NCBI GenBank assembly: GCA_900100895.1
Contig: FMTX01000022.1
Coordinates: 1 to 64,000, forward strand
DNA: 64,000 bases
Source of the DNA: Lachnospiraceae bacterium YSD2013
Lineage (GTDB): Bacteria; Bacillota; Clostridia; Lachnospirales; Lachnospiraceae
Direction of reading: 5' to 3'
Every line of letters starts with the position of its first letter. Position 1 is the first letter of the stretch. The position numbers and the translations under genes are program-made. The notes below the pieces were generated by a model. The model saw only the letters and a list, made by a program, of their open reading frames with translations. It was not told the origin of the DNA and ran no database searches. Positions 17,746 to 26,239 of the stretch are shown here, piece by piece.

Positions 17746-18564
17746 ATGAAAAAGAAAATTTTATCAGTAATACTCGTAGCAGCCATGGCATTCAGCCTTG
17801 CAGCATGCGCAGACAAGAAAGACAATGTCAAGGCAGATCCCGACAAGCTTGCATCCGTTTCCACAGAGACCTCTGTCAGCACCGAGACTTCCGCAAGCAC
17901 AGAGACTTCGGTAGAAGAAGTTGACACAGAGACAAGCACCGCAGCAAGCATCTTCGATCAGATTGTCGACACAGAAGTTCTTGCAGACGATGAAGCTTCA
18001 GTATTCGGTGTTACCGAAGATGATGTGTATACCAATAAATTCTTCGGATTCAAGGTAGAGGCTCCCGCAGGATATTCTTTTGCGGACGAAGAAGAAATCG
18101 CTGCAGTCGGCATGAGCTCCACTCAGAAGATCAAAGAAAACAACGAGTCCATCGGTAAGACAATGGAATACGCATTGGATAAGGGCATGGTAGCAACTGA
18201 CTTTTACCTCTATGCGCTGAGCGGTCTCGGCACCATGAACACCACGATTTCCTCAACAGGCCTTGGTATCAAGGAAGACCAGGTAGGCGTATTCATCGAC
18301 ACCCTGCTTCCCACCCTTGTGGAGACCTATGAGGCAGCAGGCATGTCCAACGTTAACGTAGAGCGTTCCACCATCACCTGCATGGGCAAAGAAGTTCCCT
18401 GCATCCTTGCCGACGGTACCATCGAGACCGAAGGATACTCAATCAACATGTATGTCGTTCAGATTCCTCTTTGCAAGGAAGGTTACATGGCTAACATCAC
18501 TTGCGGAACATACCTGACTGATAATACAGCAGAATTGGTTGCTCTGATTGAGGCGCTTGATTAA
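17746..18564 (+). CDS. Predicted lipoprotein with Thr/Glu/Ser-rich linker
   Basis: A 272-residue lipoprotein. The signal peptide MKKKILSVILVAAMAF is followed by the lipobox SLAAC, with the lipidated Cys at about residue 21. A low-complexity linker with repeated TETS units (about 40-70) precedes a globular region from about residue 90. That region is paralogous to the protein encoded at 16514. No catalytic motif is visible. It has its own -10 element and terminator, so it is a single-gene unit. A surface-anchored binding role is possible but unproven. Confidence 0.75.
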   Translation: MKKKILSVILVAAMAFSLAACADKKDNVKADPDKLASVSTETSVSTETSASTETSVEEVDTETSTAASIFDQIVDTEVLADDEASVFGVTEDDVYTNKFFGFKVEAPAGYSFADEEEIAAVGMSSTQKIKENNESIGKTMEYALDKGMVATDFYLYALSGLGTMNTTISSTGLGIKEDQVGVFIDTLLPTLVETYEAAGMSNVNVERSTITCMGKEVPCILADGTIETEGYSINMYVVQIPLCKEGYMANITCGTYLTDNTAELVALIEALD

Positions 18565-18580
18565 TTTAATATAGACGCAC

Positions 18581-18614
18581 GAAGGCCGAAGCTTGAAGCT
18601 CCGGCCTTTTTTTG
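18581..18614 (+). terminator. Rho-independent terminator
   Basis: AAGGCCG-a-AGCTT pairs with AAGCT-c-CGGCCTT and is followed by TTTTTTT. Confidence 0.88.
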
Positions 18615-18680
18615 TTGCGTGACAGTGTGGCAATAGTGGGATAATAGATTAATAACATGCGATATATACTCATTAATAGG

Positions 18681-18709
18681 TTGACATAGATTACATACTG
18701 TGATAGAAA
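18681..18709 (+). promoter_or_regulatory. Putative promoter of the AT-rich gene pair
   Basis: A consensus TTGACA with TAGAAA 17 bases downstream; the -10 is weak. A GGTGGCCACC palindrome follows at 18725-18734 in the leader. Confidence 0.4.
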
Positions 18710-18769
18710 TAATAATGATACATGGGTGGCCACCATTGTAATCGATTATTCACCTTGGAGTAGTGTGAT

Positions 18770-19525
18770 ATGAATAATGAATTAAGTGAAACAGAATGCA
18801 AAGGAAAAAAACAGCCAGTTGGGGTAAAAGTATCTATAACAGTTGCATTTATTGTTATGGGATTGTTCTTTTGGATTCGCGTATTCGCAGGAGGAACGGT
18901 TGCATTAAATTTAATTTTCAGAGGCGGATTAAGCGCAATTGTTATAGCAGTGTTGGATTCATTGGTTCTTTTGATGTGCATAGTTATGCTTTTGACTCAG
19001 TCATCTAAATTGGTTTCCGTTTTGAAATGGCTTGGAGTCATATTAGCCATTTGCTTTTTGGGAACAGTGGTTTTTGAAGATAGTTTTTCTAAATATCAAG
19101 AGCTTGTCCAAAATAGCGCTGAATCAGAGTACATTCTAGCCGAGAACATTTGGACACATCTTTCGGAAGCCTCGCAATCTGAAAGAGGCGGATACATTCA
19201 AGAAAAACATTTTTTGCCTAACGCAACGCTTTATAGAACAGAGCAAAATCTGGGACCGGCGAATAGTTATTTCATTTCATATCGTATTGTTGCACCGAAA
19301 CTATTGATTAATAGAGCAGAGGAAGAATTGCATACGTATCTAGCAGATAAATTTGGGGCATCTTATCAGCACTTGGGTGAAAAAGTAGTTATTGGAACAC
19401 TTAACAGTACAAAAAAGGAATATCAATTCGTGACTATAAATAAAGGCGATGAATTGATTATTATTATGTTTGAGGAAAATGATAGGTGTTCGATGGAAGC
19501 AGTTATTGATTATATTGGAGAGTAA
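18770..19525 (+). CDS. Membrane protein of unknown function (AT-rich gene)
   Basis: A 251-residue protein. Residues about 22-110 hold three hydrophobic helices (ITVAFIVMGLFFWIRVF, a segment ending VLLMCIVMLL, and LKWLGVILAICFLGTVVF). The C-terminal 140 residues are soluble and probably extracytoplasmic. No domain is recognised. Base composition and codon use are visibly more AT-rich (AAA, ATT, TTT endings) than the surrounding CTT/AAG/GGC-rich genes, suggesting recent acquisition or low expression. The ATG follows TTGGAG. It is 14 bases from the next gene, so the two are a pair. Confidence 0.65.
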   Translation: MNNELSETECKGKKQPVGVKVSITVAFIVMGLFFWIRVFAGGTVALNLIFRGGLSAIVIAVLDSLVLLMCIVMLLTQSSKLVSVLKWLGVILAICFLGTVVFEDSFSKYQELVQNSAESEYILAENIWTHLSEASQSERGGYIQEKHFLPNATLYRTEQNLGPANSYFISYRIVAPKLLINRAEEELHTYLADKFGASYQHLGEKVVIGTLNSTKKEYQFVTINKGDELIIIMFEENDRCSMEAVIDYIGE

Positions 19526-19539
19526 AGTGGAGGTATTTA

Positions 19540-20448
19540 ATGAAAAAAGTAGTAAAAAAAATTATTGGAGTGATGTTAGCCTTATGCTTGTTTGTGGAGG
19601 CTGGGCTGCAATCTAATGCTGAAAGCAGATGGTCCAATTACAATTATAAAGCAAATCTAAAAGGGTATTCTCTTGAACAATTGTATCTTTTATCACATCA
19701 GGTTGAAAAGCCTGTAGAGGTAAATGCTGTATTTGAGGAGATAATCAGCAGATTAGAAGTATCTTCGAAATATTCTACGCAAGCTACAGGCGCATCGACA
19801 CCGGCTATCGATAGTTATATTTCACTCATTAAGGCAAGCGTAAGTACTTCACATGTGCTTACTATTGAGATAAATGTAAAAAGTAATATTCCTTCAATAT
19901 CATACTTTGATTTTACTATCGGTTATGAATATCCTGGGGCTTGCAGAACAGATGGAACGAAAGTTAGCTTGGAGGGAATGTCAAAAGGAAAGCACACGAT
20001 TACAATCAATACAAAAGGACTGGTAAGCGGTATAAATGTAGTCGCAGAAATTAAAGCACGAGATTACAAAGAGCGTAAGGTTTTTAAATCTTTATTTGAT
20101 AAGCCGTTCGCATGCAAAACGGTGTTTCATGAGATTAATAGTAATGATGTTATGATGGATAGAGTGCAATCGAAAATACCAGATTTTATTCTTTTACTAA
20201 CTTGTTTTGGTAAAATAGGCAAAGCAGCCAGAGTTGCTATAACTATATTGGAAGGGTTAAATTTTGTGGCTTCTTTTGATACATCGACACCGGCTATGGC
20301 TGTGGGTCAATACTATAGAACTATAACGGATTTTACGACAGATTACCAATGTAATGTTACACTGACTATATATGCCAGCGTTGCATCATATAAGGCGGGA
20401 GAAGCACCTATTTATAACGGCAAATCAACGATTTATTTACCTCATTAG
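19540..20448 (+). CDS. Secreted protein of unknown function (AT-rich gene)
   Basis: A 302-residue protein with a typical signal peptide (MKKVVKKIIGVMLALCLFVEA, cleavage probably near SNAES). The mature part is rich in Ser, Thr and Ile with a beta-strand-like pattern (VLTIEINVKSNIPSISYFDF, KGKHTITINTKG). No catalytic or binding motif is recognised. It shares the AT-rich composition of the gene before it and follows it by 14 bases with an AGGAGG-like GTGGAGG site. The pair may be an exported cargo protein and its membrane partner; that is only an inference from adjacency. Confidence 0.65.
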   Translation: MKKVVKKIIGVMLALCLFVEAGLQSNAESRWSNYNYKANLKGYSLEQLYLLSHQVEKPVEVNAVFEEIISRLEVSSKYSTQATGASTPAIDSYISLIKASVSTSHVLTIEINVKSNIPSISYFDFTIGYEYPGACRTDGTKVSLEGMSKGKHTITINTKGLVSGINVVAEIKARDYKERKVFKSLFDKPFACKTVFHEINSNDVMMDRVQSKIPDFILLLTCFGKIGKAARVAITILEGLNFVASFDTSTPAMAVGQYYRTITDFTTDYQCNVTLTIYASVASYKAGEAPIYNGKSTIYLPH

Positions 20449-20452
20449 GTAT

Positions 20453-20489
20453 AAATCCCGATATTGTTATAAACAATATCGGGATTTAT
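20453..20489. terminator. Bidirectional terminator between convergent genes
   Basis: A perfect 16-bp stem AAATCCCGATATTGTT / AACAATATCGGGATTT with a 3-base loop. It sits between two convergent genes and carries T-runs for the + strand and A-rich DNA for the minus strand. Confidence 0.88.
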
Positions 20490-21419
20490 TTATTTCTTCA
20501 AATATTCTTTTTTCAAATAGTCAAACGTCTTCTTCTCGCCCTCACTGCTAAGCATCGACAGAATCCTCACCAGCTCGGCGTGGTCGTCCGGGTTCATGTG
20601 GGACTCGGAATCACGGGTCAGGAGATAGTCGAGAGCGTCGGAGTCGCGGTAAGCCTTGCCACCGTAAATCTTGCAGGCGGCGATGCGGTCCATGATGGAC
20701 TCGACAAAGTATCTGCGCGGCATGCGCACGTATTCAAGCGGGTTACCGGTCTCGATGCTGTAATCGGTCCAGTACTCGTAGTGGTGCTTGTTGCGGCCTT
20801 TGTGATGAATCCAGGCCTTGGAGTAGCCGTTGATGTTACGTTCGGCAACGTTGGGGCTTCGCACACCCTGATAATACTTAACGCCCGCCGAAAACTCAGT
20901 GTAAGAGTACTTGGAAAGGTCATGTATGAGTCCCTGCCAGTAGAGTCCTACCTTGAAGCAATGGCGGCGCACCATACGTCTGTGACGGTTAACGGTATGC
21001 AGATGTAAAAAGAAAGCCTTTACCGCAGGAATCTTAATCCTGTCATAAGCGGTAACAAGCTTGTCACCCTTATAGCGAACCGCAAGGTCTATGTCCTTCT
21101 TGCCCTTAACAAGGTGCTTAAGAAACATTCTGTCACCGGGGCGCATGGGCATTGTAAAAAGAAGCTCTTTACTGACTGCGGTGAAGCCTTTCGGAAGCTT
21201 TGGCGTATCGTCCAAAGTGATGGTGAAGAGCGAGTGCGTGATACGCTGATCCTCTTCAACAACTCCGTTATACTCAAATGCCTTGCCTTCGAGATTGAAC
21301 TTGTTCAAATCATCGTCGGAAAGACAGGAGACAAGCCCGCCACGGTCTGTCATTATGTAGTCCTTTTTTGTAGATATAAAGTATAAGTTGTCCTTCTCCA
21401 TAGGAAGATTATTGCACAC
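20490..21419 (-). CDS. DUF5662 family protein
   Basis: A 309-residue soluble protein. The C-terminal part (from about residue 130) has the features of DUF5662: GLIHDLSKYSYTEF, WIHHKGRNKHHYEYW and MPRRYFVESIMDRIAACKIY, rich in His/Asp and perhaps metal-binding like HD-type hydrolases. The N-terminal 125 residues form a separate region (YFISTKKDYIM, LFTMPMRPGDR). The start shown is GTG; an ATG six codons later (position 21401) is an alternative, and neither has a good ribosome site. A TATTAT element lies just upstream on this strand, so the message may be nearly leaderless. Function unknown. Confidence 0.7.
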   Translation of the reverse strand: MCNNLPMEKDNLYFISTKKDYIMTDRGGLVSCLSDDDLNKFNLEGKAFEYNGVVEEDQRITHSLFTITLDDTPKLPKGFTAVSKELLFTMPMRPGDRMFLKHLVKGKKDIDLAVRYKGDKLVTAYDRIKIPAVKAFFLHLHTVNRHRRMVRRHCFKVGLYWQGLIHDLSKYSYTEFSAGVKYYQGVRSPNVAERNINGYSKAWIHHKGRNKHHYEYWTDYSIETGNPLEYVRMPRRYFVESIMDRIAACKIYGGKAYRDSDALDYLLTRDSESHMNPDDHAELVRILSMLSSEGEKKTFDYLKKEYLKK

Positions 21420-21463
21420 GGGTGTATAATATTCAACAAAGAAGTTAAGAGACGGGATTATAC

Positions 21464-22810
21464 ATGGACAAGAAAGCTTTCTACAAAAAAGTGGCGGTGA
21501 TTACGCTGCCCATTCTTTTGCAAAATCTGCTTGATGCGGCGGTTAACTCCGCCGATGTTTTGATGCTTAATTACGTGGGTCAGACGGCCATTTCCGCGGC
21601 GTCACTTGCGACTCAGTATTCAAGCATTCTTTTTATGGTCTTCTACGGAATGGGTGCCGGTGCGCAGATTCTGGCGGCTCAGTACTACGGCAAGGGTGAC
21701 ATGAAGTCGGTTTCGAAGGTGCAGGGCATTGCGTTACGTTATACGTTAGTGGTGTGCGCGGTCATGACGGCTTTGTGCATGCTGGCACCGAAGGCGCTTA
21801 TGAGGATATTCACACCGGAAGAAGAGTTGATTGAGCTTGGCGCGACTTACCTTGAAGTGGTGGGCATCGGAATGATATTCTGGGGCATCAGCGCGATTTA
21901 TTGCTCTATCTTAAGGTCCGTGGGACGCACCATGATAGTGACGGTGCTGGAGGCTTCGGCACTGCTTACCAATGTGGCACTGAATGCTGTATTCATTTTC
22001 GGGCTGTTCGGCCTTCCGAAGCTCGGACTTATGGGTGTTGCGCTTGCCACCGCGATTTCCAGAATATTGCAGTTTGTACTGTGCCTGATAGTATCTGCGC
22101 GCAGCAAGGACGTGAAGCTCAGCTTCAGATACGTGCTTCAGAGCAACCCGCTTCTGCACGCGGACTTTATAAAAATGTCGCTTCCGGCGATTCTTAATGA
22201 TATCGTGTGGGGACTTGCTTTCTCCACATACTCAATCATATACGGCCACCTCGGCAACGACGTTGTGGCGGCCAATTCCCTCGTATCAACCGTGCGTGGC
22301 CTCGGAACTGTCCTCTGCTTCGGCCTTGCAAGCGGCGGTGGCATCATCGTCGGCCAGATACTCGGTATGGGTAAGGTCGAGGAAGGCAAGGAAGCCGGAC
22401 GGATTCTTTTGCGACTGTCCATATATGCAGGTATTGTCGGCGGTTTGATTGTGGCGGCCGTAAGCCCCGTCGTGCTACACATTGCGCAGGTTACGGATAT
22501 TGCGAGAGATTATTTGAAATTCATGTTGCTGGTAAACACCGTATATATCACCGGCACCTCAGTCAACACCATGCTCATCGCAGGCGTCTTCCGCGCCGGC
22601 GGCGAGACCCGCTTCGGCCTCATCTGCGACACCATCGATATGTGGGTGTATGCGGTGCCTGTGGGTCTGCTCGCGGCATTCGTGTTCAAATTACCGGTTA
22701 AATGGGTTTATCTGCTGATATGCACAGATGAGTTTGTTAAGTGGCCTTGGGTATTTAAGTATTACCATTCATTTAAATGGGCTAAGGATATTACACGTGA
22801 AATAGAGTAA
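21464..22810 (+). CDS. MATE family efflux transporter
   Basis: A 448-residue protein with about 12 hydrophobic helices in two repeated halves. The opening (ITLPILLQNLLDAAVNSADVLMLNYVG), the YGMGAGAQILAAQYYG block and GLMGVALATAISRI are typical of MATE exporters of the NorM/DinF branches. It exports cationic drugs or metabolites by Na+ or H+ antiport (family knowledge; substrate unknown). It is divergent from the DUF5662 gene across a 44-base region with back-to-back -10 elements. Full length. Confidence 0.9.
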   Translation: MDKKAFYKKVAVITLPILLQNLLDAAVNSADVLMLNYVGQTAISAASLATQYSSILFMVFYGMGAGAQILAAQYYGKGDMKSVSKVQGIALRYTLVVCAVMTALCMLAPKALMRIFTPEEELIELGATYLEVVGIGMIFWGISAIYCSILRSVGRTMIVTVLEASALLTNVALNAVFIFGLFGLPKLGLMGVALATAISRILQFVLCLIVSARSKDVKLSFRYVLQSNPLLHADFIKMSLPAILNDIVWGLAFSTYSIIYGHLGNDVVAANSLVSTVRGLGTVLCFGLASGGGIIVGQILGMGKVEEGKEAGRILLRLSIYAGIVGGLIVAAVSPVVLHIAQVTDIARDYLKFMLLVNTVYITGTSVNTMLIAGVFRAGGETRFGLICDTIDMWVYAVPVGLLAAFVFKLPVKWVYLLICTDEFVKWPWVFKYYHSFKWAKDITREIE

Positions 22811-22820
22811 AAAAATTTTT

Positions 22821-22844
22821 CCTGCCCTATTGACAACGGGCAGG
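22821..22844. other. Stem-loop after the MATE gene, overlapping the next promoter
   Basis: CCTGCCC and GGGCAGG pair around a 10-base loop that contains the TTGACA of the metal-efflux promoter. A T-tract precedes rather than follows it on the + strand, so it is a poor terminator. Confidence 0.5.
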
Positions 22845-22857
22845 AATTGTTTATAAT
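22830..22857 (+). promoter_or_regulatory. Promoter of the zinc-type efflux operon
   Basis: Consensus TTGACA and TATAAT with a 16-base spacer, giving a transcript start near 22864, inside the repeated GAACATATGA motif. Confidence 0.8.
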
Positions 22858-22884
22858 GAACATATGAACAGTTGAACATATGAG
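22858..22884 (+). promoter_or_regulatory. Likely operator for the SmtB/ArsR-type repressor
   Basis: GAACATATGA occurs twice, with AACAGTT between, giving ATATGAACA-GT-TGAACATAT. This resembles the ATATGAACA-type half-sites bound by SmtB/CzrA repressors. It lies directly on the transcript start of the operon. Confidence 0.6.
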
Positions 22885-22895
22885 AAAGGATTATC

Positions 22896-23180
22896 ATGGA
22901 CGACAGAATTTACGACTTGGCAGATTTATTTAAGGTATTCAGCGATTCTACCCGCATCAGGATTCTTTATGTGCTGATGGATGGGGAGAAGAACGTAAGT
23001 GATATCAGCGAGGCGGTTGACATGAATCAGTCCGCGGTGTCGCACCAGCTTAAGACTTTAAAGGCCAGCCACCTGGTGAAGGTCAGACGTGATGGCAAGG
23101 CGATGCTTTACAGCCTGGCGGACGATCATGTAGAGACTATTCTAAAGATAGGAATGGAACATATATCAGAGGAGGATTAA
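22896..23180 (+). CDS. ArsR/SmtB-family metal-sensing repressor
   Basis: A 94-residue winged-helix repressor. The recognition-helix region reads NVSDISEAVDMNQSAVSHQLKTL. The C-terminal helix carries D-x-H, then a second His 11 residues after the first and Glu three later (DDH...HISE). That is exactly the spacing of the alpha-5 zinc site of SmtB (Asp, His, His, Glu). No Cys is present at the alpha-3N site. A Zn(II) or Co(II) sensor is therefore expected. Metal binding would release the operator and induce the HMA protein and ATPase downstream, 2 bases away. Confidence 0.9.
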   Translation: MDDRIYDLADLFKVFSDSTRIRILYVLMDGEKNVSDISEAVDMNQSAVSHQLKTLKASHLVKVRRDGKAMLYSLADDHVETILKIGMEHISEED

Positions 23181-23182
23181 AC

Positions 23183-23404
23183 ATGAAGAAAACATTTATT
23201 TTGGAAGACCTTGACTGTGCACACTGCGCTCAGAAGATTGAGGATAAGGTTGCTTCTTTTGACGGAGTATCAAATTGTAAGGTAACTTTCCTTACCCAGA
23301 AGCTTGTCTACGACGTAGAGGACGACAAGGACAAAGAAGTAGAAGAGAAGATGCGTAAGTTTGTTAAGGAGACCGAACCCGACGTTACGGTTAAGAAGGC
23401 ATAA
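23183..23404 (+). CDS. HMA-domain metal chaperone
   Basis: A 73-residue heavy-metal-associated domain. The metal ligands are C12-A-H-C15 after an LEDLDC start, and the rest fits the beta-alpha-beta-beta-alpha-beta fold. It matches the N-terminal metal-binding domain that P1B ATPases often carry themselves; here it is a separate gene whose stop overlaps the ATPase start by one base. It probably delivers metal to the ATPase or tunes it. Confidence 0.88.
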   Translation: MKKTFILEDLDCAHCAQKIEDKVASFDGVSNCKVTFLTQKLVYDVEDDKDKEVEEKMRKFVKETEPDVTVKKA

Positions 23405-25293
23405 TGACAAAGAAAATTAAGAAGATGATTATAAGGATTGCCATCGGTGCGGTCCTTCTTGCGGCAGGAGTGCTGTGCACAAAATTATTCGGTGAATGGG
23501 TAGGACTTGCAATTTATATTGCAGCGTACCTGGTAATCGGCTTTGACATAGTTAAGAATGCGTTTGTTAACATCGCTCACGGAAGAGTTTTCGATGAAAA
23601 CTTTCTCATGACGATTGCGACGGTGGGTGCTTTTGCATGCAGAGAATATGTCGAGGCGGTTGCGGTAATGCTGTTCTACCAGATCGGTGAGTGCTTCCAG
23701 TCCTATGCCGTCAATAAATCACGTAAGTCCATCAGGGCGCTTATGAGCATCAGACCTGACTTCGCTCGCGTAATGCGCGACGGTGCCGAGGTTGAGGTGG
23801 ACCCGACTGAAGTTAGTATCGGTGAGACGATTATTATCAAGCCCGGCGAGAGAGTTCCGCTTGACGGAACCATTATCGAGGGCGCTTCGTCCATAGACAC
23901 CGCAGCCATCACCGGTGAAAGCATGCCGCGCGACGTGGCCGCAGGCGATATGGTGGTAAGCGGATGCGTGAATGCTTCCGGCGTTATCAAGGTCAGCACG
24001 ACCTCGAACTTCGCTGAGTCTACAGTATCCAAGGTACTTACCCTCGTGGAGGAAGCTTCGTCCAAGAAAGCTAAGTCCGAGCAGTTCATCACCGTATTCG
24101 CGAGATATTATACGCCTATAGTTGTTATTTCCGCAGTGCTTCTTGCGACTGTGGGAACCCTTGTGACGGGCGATTTCAGGACCTGGATATACAGAGCGAT
24201 GACGTTTCTTTTGATATCCTGTCCTTGCGCGCTGGTTATCAGCATTCCGCTTTCTTTCTTCGGAGGAATCGGCGGAGCGGGCAGAAAGGGTATCCTCATA
24301 AAGGGCGGCAACTACATGGATACGCTCGCCAGAGTCAATACGCTGGTGCTTGACAAGACCGGTACCATCACGAAGGGTAACTTCGCGCTCGGCGAGATTG
24401 AGCCTTCCTCGTATTTGAAAAAAGAATACGGCGACGGCGCAGAGGACGAGCTTGTAAGGGTTTCTGCTTTGGCTGAGAGTTATTCGACACACCCCATCGC
24501 ACTTTCGATTATCGCGCGTTACGGCCGCGAGATTGATAAGTCGGCGGTTTCCGAGATTAAGGAGATTGCGGGCAAGGGCGTTTCGGCCGAGATTGAAGGC
24601 AAGAAGATAAGCGTCGGCAACAAGAAGCTCATGCTTGATGTTGTGGAAGGCGCAGACATTCTGGAACTCGACAGCTGCAGCAATGTGGTCGCGGGCGGAA
24701 CCCTTGTATATGTGGCAATCGGCGGACGCTACGCAGGTCATATGCACATTGTTGACGAGGTTAAGGACAATGCTGCGGAGGCGCTTGCTTTGTGCAGGAA
24801 GGCCGGCATCAGTGACATTGTCATGCTTACGGGCGACAACGAGAAGACTGCCAAGGCTGTTGCGGACAGCGTGGCTATAGATAAGTATCTGGCTAACCTT
24901 AATCCTTTGGACAAGGTTACATCGATTGAAACGATTATGGCTGACGAGCCCGGTCGCGTGGTTGCTTTTGTGGGCGACGGTATCAACGACGCGCCTGTAT
25001 TGTCCCGTGCAGACATCGGTATCGCCATGGGCGCTATGGGCAGTGATGCGGCGATTGAAGCGGCAGACGTAGTCATCATGACTGACGATCTGGCTAAGTT
25101 GTCGGAAGCTAAGCGAATTGCTATTAAGACGCTTCGCATAGTCAAAGAAAACATCGTCTTTGCCCTCGGCATCAAGTTACTCATTCTTGTGCTGGCAGCC
25201 TTCGGTATTGCCAACATGTGGGCAGCGATTTTCGCGGATGTCGGAGTTGCGTTCCTGGCAATATTGAATGCGATGAGAGCTTTAAAGGCGTAA
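23404..25293 (+). CDS. Heavy-metal translocating P-type ATPase (Zn/Cd/Pb type)
   Basis: A 629-residue P1B ATPase without its own HMA domain. The transmembrane metal site is ISCPCALVIS, the phosphorylated Asp is in DKTGT, the phosphatase loop is AITGESMPR, the P1B-specific HP pair is in STHPIAL, and the hinge is GDGINDAPVL. C-terminal helices follow. CPC with this arrangement fits the Zn(II)/Cd(II)/Pb(II) export group (ZntA/CadA). The SmtB-type sensor upstream agrees with zinc. It is the last gene of the operon. Confidence 0.92.
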   Translation: MTKKIKKMIIRIAIGAVLLAAGVLCTKLFGEWVGLAIYIAAYLVIGFDIVKNAFVNIAHGRVFDENFLMTIATVGAFACREYVEAVAVMLFYQIGECFQSYAVNKSRKSIRALMSIRPDFARVMRDGAEVEVDPTEVSIGETIIIKPGERVPLDGTIIEGASSIDTAAITGESMPRDVAAGDMVVSGCVNASGVIKVSTTSNFAESTVSKVLTLVEEASSKKAKSEQFITVFARYYTPIVVISAVLLATVGTLVTGDFRTWIYRAMTFLLISCPCALVISIPLSFFGGIGGAGRKGILIKGGNYMDTLARVNTLVLDKTGTITKGNFALGEIEPSSYLKKEYGDGAEDELVRVSALAESYSTHPIALSIIARYGREIDKSAVSEIKEIAGKGVSAEIEGKKISVGNKKLMLDVVEGADILELDSCSNVVAGGTLVYVAIGGRYAGHMHIVDEVKDNAAEALALCRKAGISDIVMLTGDNEKTAKAVADSVAIDKYLANLNPLDKVTSIETIMADEPGRVVAFVGDGINDAPVLSRADIGIAMGAMGSDAAIEAADVVIMTDDLAKLSEAKRIAIKTLRIVKENIVFALGIKLLILVLAAFGIANMWAAIFADVGVAFLAILNAMRALKA

Positions 25294-25300
25294 AAAACAG

Positions 25301-25330
25301 TTGATAACATGGCACGAAGTAGTTTATTAT
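25301..25330 (+). promoter_or_regulatory. gpmA: Promoter of gpmA
   Basis: TTGATA and TATTAT hexamers with an 18-base spacer. They lie between the ATPase stop and gpmA. Confidence 0.6.
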
Positions 25331-25396
25331 AGTGCCGTATATTGTGGCTTTTTGTAAATTGGTTAATCATTTCAGTAATGAAAAGGAGAAAAAGCC

Positions 25397-26143
25397 ATGA
25401 TGAAATTGGTACTAATCAGACACGGTGAGAGCGAGTGGAACAAGCTTAATCTTTTCACCGGCTGGACAGATGTTGACTTAAGCGACAAAGGTCGCGAGGA
25501 AGCTAAGAGTGCAGGCAAGATTATGAAAGAAGAAGGCTACGACTTCGATGTCTGCTATACATCCTACTTAAAGAGAGCGATTCATACTTTGAATATCGCC
25601 CTTGATGAGATGGACAGAGCGTGGCTTCCCGTTGTTAAGTCCTGGAAGCTTAACGAGCGCCATTACGGAGCACTTCAGGGCCTTAACAAGTCAGAAACTG
25701 CCGAGAAATACGGCGAAGAGCAGGTTAAAATCTGGAGACGTTCTTTTGACGTTAAGCCCCCGGCACTTGAGGAAAGCGATGAGAGAAGCGCTTTGAAGCA
25801 GGAGATGTACAGAGGTGTCGACAAGGCGCTTTTACCTGCACATGAAAGCCTCGAGACTACTATCGAACGTGTAATTCCATATTTTAACGACGTTATCAAG
25901 AAGGATATGCAGGCAGGCAAGCGTGTTATTATCGCGGCTCACGGCAATTCTTTGCGTGCACTTGTTAAGTATTTTGATAATCTTTCAAGTGAGGAAATCA
26001 TCGGCGTCAACATTCCTACGGCAGTTCCGCTTGTATATGAATTTGACGATGATTTCAAGGTAATTAAACATTACTACTTAGGCGACCAGGAAGCTTTGAA
26101 AGCCAAGATGGACGCAGTTGCCAATCAGGGCAAGAAAAAGTAA
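25397..26143 (+). CDS. gpmA: 2,3-bisphosphoglycerate-dependent phosphoglycerate mutase
   Basis: A 248-residue glycolytic enzyme that interconverts 3- and 2-phosphoglycerate. The phosphohistidine motif is [10 protein letters not shown] (His9), with [27 protein letters not shown] and the second catalytic His in [10 protein letters not shown]. Length and motifs match the dPGM family. AAAGGAG precedes two adjacent ATGs; the first is shown. It is monocistronic, with its own promoter and terminator. Enolase, the next glycolytic step, is encoded 6 kb away. Confidence 0.95.
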   Translation: MMKLVLIRHGESEWNKLNLFTGWTDVDLSDKGREEAKSAGKIMKEEGYDFDVCYTSYLKRAIHTLNIALDEMDRAWLPVVKSWKLNERHYGALQGLNKSETAEKYGEEQVKIWRRSFDVKPPALEESDERSALKQEMYRGVDKALLPAHESLETTIERVIPYFNDVIKKDMQAGKRVIIAAHGNSLRALVKYFDNLSSEEIIGVNIPTAVPLVYEFDDDFKVIKHYYLGDQEALKAKMDAVANQGKKK

Positions 26144-26150
26144 TTACTTA

Positions 26151-26178
26151 GAGCGGAGCTTAAAGGCTCCGCTTTTAA
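26151..26178 (+). terminator. Rho-independent terminator of gpmA
   Basis: AGCGGAGC and GCTCCGCT stem with a TTAAAG loop, followed by TTTAAATTTT. Confidence 0.85.
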
Positions 26179-26209
26179 ATTTTACTTATCGAAACTTTGA
26201 AGAAAGTGT

Positions 26210-26238
26210 TTGACAGAAATAATAAAGTTACATACGAT
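26210..26238 (+). promoter_or_regulatory. Promoter of the small membrane-protein gene
   Basis: Consensus TTGACA with TACGAT 17 bases downstream. Its position argues that translation starts at or after 26240 rather than at the TTG that overlaps the -35 box. Confidence 0.55.
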
Positions 26239-26239
26239 A

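Noticed and set aside
18770-20448. Prophage or insertion sequence remnant
   Set aside because: AT-rich, but no integrase, transposase, terminal repeats or phage structural genes are present.
26210-26239. TTG start for the small membrane protein
   Set aside because: The TTG is part of a consensus TTGACA -35 box with a matching -10 downstream, so translation should start later.
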